Below, one piece after another: positions 1 through 5,971 of a DNA stretch of 6,757 nt. Where the stretch lies: positions 1-6,757 of the forward strand of contig CANKMK010000031.1 in the NCBI GenBank assembly GCA_947483025.1, in the 5' to 3' direction. Within the stretch, counting starts at the first letter, position 1. The number at the start of each line of letters is the position of its first letter. The stretch is from Chloroflexota bacterium. Its GTDB lineage: Bacteria; Chloroflexota; Limnocylindria; Limnocylindrales; Limnocylindraceae. The notes below the pieces were generated by a model. That model searched no databases. It was not told where the DNA came from and saw only the letters and a list, made by a program, of their open reading frames with translations. A program made the position numbers and the translations under genes.

Positions 1-2381
1 TCGTTGAATACGATCCAGAACGGGTCTTTGCGCGGTACGGCCTCACCCCAGAGCAGATGGTCGACTTCAAGTCGCTCAAGGGGGACAGCTCCGACAACAT
101 TCCTGGTGTTCCAGGTGTGGGTGAGAAGACCGCCTCCAAGTTGATCGCAGGCTTCGGCTCCCTCGAGCAGCTGTATAGCCGGCTTGATGAGGTTGAGCCG
201 GTGCGCATTCGTGAAGCGCTCGCTGCGAATCGCGAAGCGGCATTTGCCGGCCAAGGGCTGATGACAATCGACCGCGATGCACCGCTGGCGCTACCGGCCA
301 CCGGTGGTGAGATTGGGGTGTACGACCGCGATGCGGCACTCGCCCTCTTCCGTGACCTTGAGTTCCGTGCCCTGGCACAGCGACTGCCGCCACTTGCCGG
401 CGAAGACCGTGTCGCTGCCAATGCCGCGGTCAGCGCCGCTGCGGCGGGTGCTTCACTTCGTGGAGCCGCCGCTCCTGTTGCAAAAGCTGCACCGAAGGTT
501 GCCGCTTCGAGCGATCTGCAACTCGGATTCAACTTCGATGCGGTGACGGCGGGGAATGCCGCTGCTGGTCGATCGACGAAGGTCGAGAGCGGCGCTACAG
601 ATGAGTCTGATGCGCACACCAAGATTGAACAGGTGAAGCGTGGCGACCTCGCAGCGGCAGGGATTCGCGTCCTTCGTGCCGCTGATGAGGCGCGGGATGC
701 GTTCCGCGGCCTGTCGGCGCAGGGGCACCTTGCGATCGGCGGTGTGGGTGCGGATCGGCGTGGCCCAGAGGCAGAACTGGCAATCGCGATTGTCGATGAC
801 GCGGGAACGATTCTCGCCGCCGACGATGGCGCTGTGGTGCATGCGCTGCTGGAGAGCCTTGCGCGTTCGAACCGTGAACTTGCCGGCCTCGGCGTAAAAG
901 GTCTCATTGGAGCAATGGTGAGCATTCGACCCGAAGCTTCGCCCCACCTTGTGGATGATGTAGCGCTCGGCACCTGGATTGCGAATGTCACGATGCGCAA
1001 CCCTGGTCTCGTTGAGGTCGCCTCGACGCGACTCGGTGCTGATCTCCCTGACCGGCTCGAGCCGCTGCAGGAGGCGGTCCTCGCCGCGCTCGTGACGCGA
1101 GCGTCACGCGGCCCCCTTGCCGAAGAGTTGCGTGAGGCGGGCACCCTTCGCCTCTATCGCGAGATTGAGCTGCCCCTCGTTGAGGTGCTTGCGCGGATGG
1201 AGATCGCTGGCGTGGCCGTTGATCAAAAAGCGCTGAGCGAACTGAGCACCGCGTTTGGCGCTGAGATCACCCGACTTGAGCGTGAGGCCGAGCGTGTGGT
1301 TGGCCATGCGGTGGCCCTTGGCTCACCGAAGCAGCTCGGTGAACTCCTCTTCGTGGAGCTCAACCTTCCGAAGGGGAAGAAGACAAAGACGGGTGCCTGG
1401 TCGACCGATGCGAGCGTGCTGGAGGAGATCCAGGCGGAGCACCCAATCGTTGGGATCGCCATGGAGTGGCGCACCGTCTCGAAGTTGCAGAGCACCTATG
1501 TAGAGGCGCTGCCGAAGCTTGTTGAGGGTGACGGCCGTGTGCACACCACCTTCCAGCAGGCGGTGGCGGCAACAGGGCGACTCAGCTCCACCGATCCGAA
1601 CCTCCAGAACATTCCCATTCGGACCGCACTCGGCCGCAAGATCCGCAACACCTTCATTGCGGAGAAGGGGAACACCCTGGTGGCGGCGGATTACAGCCAG
1701 ATCGAGCTGCGCATCTTGGCGCACGTCACGCGCGACGAGCACCTGATCGCCGCCTTCGCCGCTGGAGAGGATATTCACCGTGCGACCGCCGCCCGCGTGC
1801 TCGGCAAGCCCGCCGCCGACGTGGACGCCGATGAGCGCGCCATGGCGAAGATGGTGAACTTCGGCATTGCGTATGGCATGGGTGACTTCGGCTTGGCCAC
1901 GCGCGCTGGCATCTCTCGCGATGCGGCAAAGTCGTTCATCGCTGGCTACTTCGAGCGCTATCCGGGGATTCGTCGTTACATCGACACGATTAAGGAGGAG
2001 GCGCGAACGAACGGATCTGTCACAACGCAGTTGGGGCGCCGACGACCGATCCCTGAACTTCGAGCGGGGAACCCTGCACTGCGCGCAGCAGGGGAGCGCG
2101 CAGCGATTAACCATCCCATCCAAGGCACCGCCGCCGATGTCATCAAGATCGCCATGATTCGCCTCACACCACGACTCGCAGAGGCAGGGCTGACAGCGCG
2201 ACTCGTGCTGCAGGTGCACGACGAACTACTGCTAGAGGTGCCGAACGGTGAAGTCGATCGCCTCGTGCCAATTCTCATTGACACCATGGAGGGGGCGCTT
2301 GCGCTTGATGTGCCACTGACGGTTGAGGTGAAGAGTGGCCCGCGATGGGACGAGATGAAGCCCTGGTCAGCACATGCCTGA
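1..2381 (+). CDS. polA: DNA polymerase I, 5'-truncated by the window edge
   Basis: Family A DNA polymerase that fills gaps in excision repair and replaces Okazaki primers. The reading frame is open from base 3 to the TGA at 2379-2381 (792 codons visible), so the Met at 57 is internal, not the start. Compared with Taq polymerase, about 160 N-terminal residues with most 5'-nuclease acidic residues lie outside the window. The helix-3-turn-helix of the 5' nuclease is present (GDSSDNIPGVPGVGEKTA, from base 81). An Ala-rich linker follows (about 400-650), then an exonuclease-like domain (about 657-1130) without the DxE and YxxxD catalytic motifs. The polymerase domain (about 1152-2378) is intact: RLSSTDPNLQNIP before motif A, motif A DYSQIELR at 1689-1712, O-helix R-x3-K-x3-F-x3-Y (codons at 1836, 1848, 1860 and 1872), and motif C HDE at 2217-2225. 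Phe sits at the position of E. coli F762. The product is predicted to have polymerase and 5'-nuclease activity but no proofreading. Its last 8 bases overlap mutM. The identification is very secure. Confidence 0.98.
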   Translation, partial: VEYDPERVFARYGLTPEQMVDFKSLKGDSSDNIPGVPGVGEKTASKLIAGFGSLEQLYSRLDEVEPVRIREALAANREAAFAGQGLMTIDRDAPLALPATGGEIGVYDRDAALALFRDLEFRALAQRLPPLAGEDRVAANAAVSAAAAGASLRGAAAPVAKAAPKVAASSDLQLGFNFDAVTAGNAAAGRSTKVESGATDESDAHTKIEQVKRGDLAAAGIRVLRAADEARDAFRGLSAQGHLAIGGVGADRRGPEAELAIAIVDDAGTILAADDGAVVHALLESLARSNRELAGLGVKGLIGAMVSIRPEASPHLVDDVALGTWIANVTMRNPGLVEVASTRLGADLPDRLEPLQEAVLAALVTRASRGPLAEELREAGTLRLYREIELPLVEVLARMEIAGVAVDQKALSELSTAFGAEITRLEREAERVVGHAVALGSPKQLGELLFVELNLPKGKKTKTGAWSTDASVLEEIQAEHPIVGIAMEWRTVSKLQSTYVEALPKLVEGDGRVHTTFQQAVAATGRLSSTDPNLQNIPIRTALGRKIRNTFIAEKGNTLVAADYSQIELRILAHVTRDEHLIAAFAAGEDIHRATAARVLGKPAADVDADERAMAKMVNFGIAYGMGDFGLATRAGISRDAAKSFIAGYFERYPGIRRYIDTIKEEARTNGSVTTQLGRRRPIPELRAGNPALRAAGERAAINHPIQGTAADVIKIAMIRLTPRLAEAGLTARLVLQVHDELLLEVPNGEVDRLVPILIDTMEGALALDVPLTVEVKSGPRWDEMKPWSAHA
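657..1130 (+). other. Degenerate 3'-5' exonuclease domain inside PolA
   Basis: This part of PolA takes the place of the proofreading domain. The expected metal-binding residues are absent. Where E. coli Pol I has the D-x-E motif, this protein reads LAIGGVGADRRG (from about 729). The Asp of the NxKYD-type motif is replaced in LAGLGVKGLIGA, and no YxxxD motif precedes the polymerase domain. Some scaffold remains, for example LVDDVALGTWIAN. Loss of these residues is known in Taq and in many actinobacterial Pol I enzymes, so this is a structural remnant rather than a broken gene. Domain borders are approximate and were judged by eye. Confidence 0.75.
1091..1108. repeat. 18-bp near-perfect palindrome within polA
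   Basis: CGTGACGC and its exact reverse complement GCGTCACG flank a 2-base GA spacer. It lies in the end of the exonuclease-like part of polA, coding for Ala-Leu-Val-Thr-Arg-Ala-Ser-Arg. It has the dyad form of an operator, but it is deep within a gene and no promoter is recognisable nearby. A chance occurrence in GC-rich coding sequence is the default reading. Confidence 0.3.
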
Positions 2382-3369
2382 GCTGCCCGAAGTAGAGACA
2401 GTGGTTCGGGATCTTGCGCGACTCGTCAGCGGCGCAACGATTACGGGTGCCAACGTCTTTCGTGAGCGCAACCTGACGACCCCCGATGCCCCCTCGTTCA
2501 TGGAGGCGGTTCGTGGCCGGCGCATTCTCGGCACGCGCCGTCGCGCAAAGTGGATCATCGTGGAGCTCTCCGGCGGAATCTTGCTCCTCGTGCATTTGCG
2601 CATGACCGGGCAGCTCTTGGTGCTGCCAGCGGGGGAGTCGACAGACCCGTATGTACGCCTCTCGCTCACGTTGGACGGCGGTCGCGAACTGCGCTTCCGA
2701 GATGTGCGTGCCTTCGGACGAGTCGCGCTCGTCGCGCAGCGAAGCGACGGCGAGGTCGCCTCAAGCCTTGACCCGCACTCAGCACCGCTCCTCGCCGACC
2801 ACGGTGTTGAACCGCTCGATGCGACATTTACCGCCGATGCCCTGCGTTCACTGATTGCCCACCGTGCAACGCGGATCAAGAGCCTCCTCCTCGATCAGCG
2901 CTGCATCGTTGGGATCGGCAACATCTACGCCGACGAAGCACTCTGGCGCGCCAAGATCCATCCGCTCACCCCTGCAAATCGGCTGCGCCCAGCGCAGCTC
3001 GACGCGCTGCACCTTGCGATTGTGGGTGTGCTGAGCGAAGCGGTTGACGCTCGCGGCTCCTCGATCAACGACTACACCGCACCTGATGGGGACGGCGAAA
3101 TGCAGGAGCGACTCGACGTTTATCAGCGCACGGGTGAGCCGTGTCGCCGATGTGGCGCCCCAATTCAGCGCTCGGTCGTTGGTGGGCGCGGCACTCATGT
3201 CTGTCGAACCTGCCAACGTCCACCACGCGGTGCCGGTCGAGTAGGGGCGTCGCGCGCGGTGCGCGGACCCCGCTGGAGTGAACGGGTCACCCCAGAGACG
3301 GTCGGTGCAACACGCAGCGAACGTGCTGCGGCACGTCGGCGTTCGGCGCGCCAGGGTGAGGCGGCATGA
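2374..3369 (+). CDS. mutM: Formamidopyrimidine-DNA glycosylase (Fpg/MutM) with basic C-terminal tail
   Basis: Bifunctional glycosylase/AP lyase that removes 8-oxoguanine and FapyG opposite C and cleaves the strand by beta,delta-elimination. The start is fixed by the mature N-terminus MPELPEVET: after Met removal, Pro2 is the Schiff-base nucleophile and Glu3 the acid. Lys59 of RRAKW matches the conserved catalytic lysine. The strand-intercalating triad is Met77 (MTGQL), Arg112 and Phe114 (DVRAFG), at the same numbers as in Bacillus Fpg. The helix-two-turn-helix region holds VGIGNIYADEAL with Asn183, followed by GSSINDY. The zinc finger is C257-x2-C260-x16-C277-x2-C280 with Arg272 in VGGRG. All key residues are intact. 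The protein is 331 residues against a usual 270-290; the excess is an Arg-rich tail after the zinc finger. The gene overlaps polA by 8 nt and the ABC-F gene by 4 nt (ATGA). No strong Shine-Dalgarno is seen, so coupling to polA translation is likely. Confidence 0.97.
   Translation: MPELPEVETVVRDLARLVSGATITGANVFRERNLTTPDAPSFMEAVRGRRILGTRRRAKWIIVELSGGILLLVHLRMTGQLLVLPAGESTDPYVRLSLTLDGGRELRFRDVRAFGRVALVAQRSDGEVASSLDPHSAPLLADHGVEPLDATFTADALRSLIAHRATRIKSLLLDQRCIVGIGNIYADEALWRAKIHPLTPANRLRPAQLDALHLAIVGVLSEAVDARGSSINDYTAPDGDGEMQERLDVYQRTGEPCRRCGAPIQRSVVGGRGTHVCRTCQRPPRGAGRVGASRAVRGPRWSERVTPETVGATRSERAAARRRSARQGEAA
3321..3336 (+). other. Possible mRNA hairpin near the end of mutM
   Basis: ACGTGC, loop TGCG, then GCACGT form a 6-bp perfect stem. 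An alternative outer pairing CGAACG (3318-3323) with CGTTCG (3340-3345) is mutually exclusive with part of it. The stem ends 29 bases before the ABC-F start codon. No U-run follows, so it is not a terminator. Function is unproven and it may simply reflect GC-rich coding sequence. Confidence 0.25.
3355..3361 (+). promoter_or_regulatory. Shine-Dalgarno-like site for the ABC-F gene
   Basis: GGTGAGG lies 4 bases upstream of the ATG at 3366 and matches the GGTGA part of the full anti-16S complement. Spacing is short. It supports the ATG at 3366, which also makes a classic ATGA stop-start overlap with mutM. Confidence 0.5.
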
Positions 3370-5327
3370 GCATCATCACGCTGAGCGATGTCCGCCGCGA
3401 GATCGGTGCCGCCGTCATCCTTGATGAGGTGACGCTGAGCGTTGCCGCGGGGGAGCGCATCGGTCTGGTCGGCCCGAACGGGGCAGGGAAGACGACTCTC
3501 CTAAAGATGGTCGCTGGGCTCGAGACTCCTGATCAGGGGCGCGTGCAGCATGCCAAGGGCCTGCGCATCAACTTGCTTGCACAAGAGTCGGCGCAGGATC
3601 CTGAACTGCTGAATGCCGCGACACTCACGGATGCCGTGATCGGTGGTGCGGCCGAAATCGTCTCCCTCGCCGCTGCGCTTCGTGAGATGGAGCTGGAGGG
3701 GCGTGCCGGCTCAACCGAATATGCCGAGGCGCGAACAAAGTTCGACGCCGCAGATGGCTATGCGTTGGAGGACAGGGTTGGCGCGGCGCTGCGTGGACTC
3801 GGCTTCCCAACCGCCCGACATAGCGAGGCCCCCGCACGCCTCTCTGGAGGCGAACAGACCCGTGTCGCGCTGGCGCGACTGGTAATCGCCGACCCAGACC
3901 TTCTGCTCCTCGACGAGCCAACGAACCATCTCGATATTCAGGCAATCGAGTGGCTAGAGGGCGCTCTGAGGGCGCGCAACGGCGCACTCATCGTCGCCAG
4001 TCACGACCGTGCCTTCCTCGATGCCGTCATTGACCGGGTCTGGGAGGTGCGCGCTCATCACGTGACGCGCTTCCGTGGCGACTACAGCGCCTACGCGAAA
4101 CAGCGCGGTGCTGCTGATGAGGGCGATGAGCGAGACGCCGATCGCCGCGAGAAGGAGATCGCGCGGGAGCGTGAGCTCATCCAGACGTATCGGAGCCATC
4201 GCAAGTACGCAAAGATGCATGAGCATGAGCGCCGCCTGGCGGCGATTGAACCAGTCGTCCGAGAGCGGAAGGCCGCCACACTCTCCATCGCAGCCGAGGG
4301 GGCTGGTCGCGGTCCAGCCGAACCGCTGCGGCTGAGCGAAGCGTCTATTGGATATCGAGAGCCAGCACAGGTCGAGATCACCCGTGCGCGAAGCCTCGCT
4401 CTCCGACGCGGTGAGCGCGTGGGAATCGTCGGCCCCAACGGCGCGGGAAAGTCGACCCTACTGAAGACCATCGCGGGCCTCCTCCCAGCGCTCGATGGGA
4501 ACGTGGAGATTGCCGGTGGCGTGGTGCCCGGCTATTTGGCGCAGGTACGTGCCGCAGGGTTGCACGGCGCAACGGTGCTTGAGGCGTTGCGCACCGCTGT
4601 GCCTGTAGAAGTTTCCGAAGCGCGGGCGCACCTTGCAAAGTTCCTCTTCCGCGGCGATGCGGTGGGGAAAGAGGTGGCGGTGCTCTCTGGTGGTGAGCGC
4701 AGTCGGCTGGAACTTGCGATCCTCGGTCTCATGCCCGCAAACCTTCTGCTGCTCGACGAGCCGACGAACCACCTTGACATTGATGCCTGCGAATCACTGG
4801 AGCGATTCCTTCTTGACGGTGAGCGCACACTCCTTGTCGTCAGTCACGACCGTCGACTTCTCGAAAAGATCTGCACATCGCTCTGGGTTGTAGAAGACGG
4901 CGTTGTTGCCGCCTTTGATGGCGGGTATACCGCGTGGCGTGAGGCGGTCGCTAGCGGTTGGACGACGAAGAGTGCCGACGCCCTTGTGGCGGGGCGACTC
5001 GGCGCGCCAGGAGCACTCACAGCCAGTGCAGCAGTAGGTACAAAGGCGCAGTCAACCGCGGCTGCACCTGCCACCAAGAAGATCGCGGCGCCAAAGCCAG
5101 AACGCCTCAGCAAGGAGCAGGCGCGTCGACGTCGTGCGGCAATCGAGTCTGACCTCGAGCGCCACGGGCTGCGCAAGGGTCACCTAGAGCTTGCGATGCT
5201 TGACCCGAACGTGATCGCCTCGTATACCGAGTTAGCAAAGGTAGCGAGTGAGTTGGCTGATGTGACGGCGGCACTCCAGCAGGCCGAAGAGGCGTGGCTC
5301 GCTCTTGAGGGCGAGGTGGCCAAGTGA
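3366..5327 (+). CDS. ABC-F family ATP-binding protein (Uup/EttA/YdiF-like, ribosome-associated)
   Basis: Soluble ATPase with two tandem ABC domains and no membrane segments, the hallmark of the ABC-F family, whose studied members bind the ribosomal E site and relieve or regulate stalled translation. Domain 1: Walker A GPNGAGKTT (residues 36-44, Lys42), signature LSGGE (159-163), Walker B LLLLDEPTNHLD with Asp183 and Glu184. Domain 2: GPNGAGKST (356-364, Lys362), LSGGERSR (from 440), Walker B with Asp464 and Glu465. Both sites look catalytically competent. The charged inter-domain linker (about 239-320), rich in Arg, Glu and Lys, corresponds to the P-site tRNA-interaction motif. After an Ala-rich spacer (about 535-580), a C-terminal segment from LSKEQARRRR (581) to the end looks like the coiled-coil domain of Uup-type proteins. 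At 653 residues it is similar in length to Uup and YheS. Assignment to a named subfamily is not safe, and antibiotic resistance is not implied. Its place between mutM and coaE, overlapping both by 4 nt, indicates one operon. Confidence 0.93.
   Translation: MSIITLSDVRREIGAAVILDEVTLSVAAGERIGLVGPNGAGKTTLLKMVAGLETPDQGRVQHAKGLRINLLAQESAQDPELLNAATLTDAVIGGAAEIVSLAAALREMELEGRAGSTEYAEARTKFDAADGYALEDRVGAALRGLGFPTARHSEAPARLSGGEQTRVALARLVIADPDLLLLDEPTNHLDIQAIEWLEGALRARNGALIVASHDRAFLDAVIDRVWEVRAHHVTRFRGDYSAYAKQRGAADEGDERDADRREKEIARERELIQTYRSHRKYAKMHEHERRLAAIEPVVRERKAATLSIAAEGAGRGPAEPLRLSEASIGYREPAQVEITRARSLALRRGERVGIVGPNGAGKSTLLKTIAGLLPALDGNVEIAGGVVPGYLAQVRAAGLHGATVLEALRTAVPVEVSEARAHLAKFLFRGDAVGKEVAVLSGGERSRLELAILGLMPANLLLLDEPTNHLDIDACESLERFLLDGERTLLVVSHDRRLLEKICTSLWVVEDGVVAAFDGGYTAWREAVASGWTTKSADALVAGRLGAPGALTASAAVGTKAQSTAAAPATKKIAAPKPERLSKEQARRRRAAIESDLERHGLRKGHLELAMLDPNVIASYTELAKVASELADVTAALQQAEEAWLALEGEVAK
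5313..5319 (+). promoter_or_regulatory. Shine-Dalgarno site for coaE
   Basis: GAGGTGG lies within the last ABC-F codons, 4 bases before the GTG at 5324. The GAGGTG core matches the ideal GGAGGTGAT. It supports the GTG start and the GTGA overlap with the ABC-F stop codon. Confidence 0.6.
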
Positions 5328-5971
5328 GTGGTCGACTGATTCGCGTTGGCCTCGGTGGCCTCATTGCGTCAGGGAAGAGCAGTCTCGCGGCAGCACTCGT
5401 TGCGAGCGCCGAGCTGCACGAGTCCGTCGGTGGAGCTGTGGAGCACCTTGATGTTGATGCGTTGCTGCGCTCGGCGCGTGCAACTGACGTGGCACTCCGC
5501 GCTGCGATCCTCACCGCTGTGCCTGATGCGCGTCGCCCAGATGGAAGCATCGACAGTGCGCTCCTTGCCGCGCAGGCGTTTGCCGATCCTGCAGTACTGC
5601 GCCGTCTAGAAGAGCTGCAGTGGCCGGTCGTACGGCACGCGATTCGTGAAGTGAGCCGAGATGCTCAGGCACGGGGGGTACGCCTCTTGCTCGTTGAAGC
5701 GATCGCGCTATGGCGCTCTGGCTTGGCGGAGGAGCTTGATGGCGCGCTCTTCCTTCAGGCTGACGAGGAGGTCCGTCGCCAGCGCTTCGCAGCCCGTGGC
5801 GGCAGCGCGGATGACTTTGAGCTGCGCAACGCCGCACAGGCGGGGATCCCTGCGGAGATGGAGCACATCGGAGCGTTGACGATTGACGGGAGCGGCTCGC
5901 TGCCTGAGACCGTGCATGCGGCGAGCCAGGCGCTGCGGCGCCTATGCTTGCAGGGTGAATCCAGCGACTGA
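5324..5971 (+). CDS. coaE: Dephospho-CoA kinase, divergent
   Basis: CoaE phosphorylates the ribose 3'-hydroxyl of dephospho-CoA with ATP, the final step of coenzyme A synthesis in the cytosol. The 215-residue length is typical. The P-loop is G12-L-I-A-S-G-K18-S19, close to the N-terminus as in CoaE. LDVDALL (Asp43, Asp45) matches the DAD motif with the catalytic Asp. DGSID-x2-L (from 73) followed by [14 protein letters not shown] matches the usual DGxLDRxxL...VFxDPxxLxxLE pattern. RNAAQ (168-172) and TIDGSGS (186-192) match the family's R-x2-Q and VIDNxGS regions. Several positions that are normally conserved differ: the HP motif reads Trp100-Pro101, and the DIPLLFE motif reads EAIALWR (125-131). 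The order after polA and mutM and before uvrB is a known context for coaE, which supports the call. A divergent paralogue with another nucleotide-monophosphate-kinase-like substrate is the alternative. The start is GTG, with a good Shine-Dalgarno and a 4-nt overlap with the upstream gene. Confidence 0.85.
   Translation: MSGRLIRVGLGGLIASGKSSLAAALVASAELHESVGGAVEHLDVDALLRSARATDVALRAAILTAVPDARRPDGSIDSALLAAQAFADPAVLRRLEELQWPVVRHAIREVSRDAQARGVRLLLVEAIALWRSGLAEELDGALFLQADEEVRRQRFAARGGSADDFELRNAAQAGIPAEMEHIGALTIDGSGSLPETVHAASQALRRLCLQGESSD

Larger units (their letters stand above)
3214..3366 (+). other. Arg-rich C-terminal extension of MutM
   Basis: After the last zinc-finger cysteine (Cys280) the reading frame continues for 51 residues, where most Fpg proteins end within a few. 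Apart from the first Gln, the tail has 13 Arg among 50 residues and only 4 Glu, with many Ala and Gly. It has no hydrophobic core pattern and looks disordered. Its role is unknown; non-specific DNA or RNA contact or partner binding is inference. The tail DNA also carries the Shine-Dalgarno-like site of the next gene. Confidence 0.7.

Noticed and set aside
57..59. ATG at 57 as the polA start codon
   Set aside because: The frame is open upstream to base 3 and encodes typical PolA sequence (VEYDPERVFARYGLTPEQ), so the gene is cut by the window edge.
865..872. GTTCGAAC palindrome as a possible LexA-type SOS box
   Set aside because: Gram-positive LexA boxes need GAAC and GTTC in the opposite order with a 4-base spacer. 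This is an 8-bp coding palindrome. No LexA-like site was recognised ahead of uvrB either.
453..947. 164-codon minus-strand open frame opposite the PolA linker and exonuclease-like region
   Set aside because: The + strand frame is continuous with the conserved PolA domains on both sides. The antisense product has no recognisable domain and no sign of its own start signal.
1323..2219. 298-codon open frame on the minus strand opposite polA
   Set aside because: It lies wholly opposite the strongly conserved polymerase domain. Its translation shows no recognisable family motif, and long antisense frames are expected in GC-rich coding DNA.
3471..4790. Similar DNA stretches around the two Walker A and two Walker B regions
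   Set aside because: They reflect the ancient duplication of ABC domains and shared codon use, not a recent DNA repeat.
3366..5327. ABC-F protein as an antibiotic-resistance determinant
   Set aside because: Resistance ABC-F proteins cannot be told from housekeeping ones by motifs alone. The core-gene operon context and Uup-like C-terminal coiled coil favour a housekeeping role.
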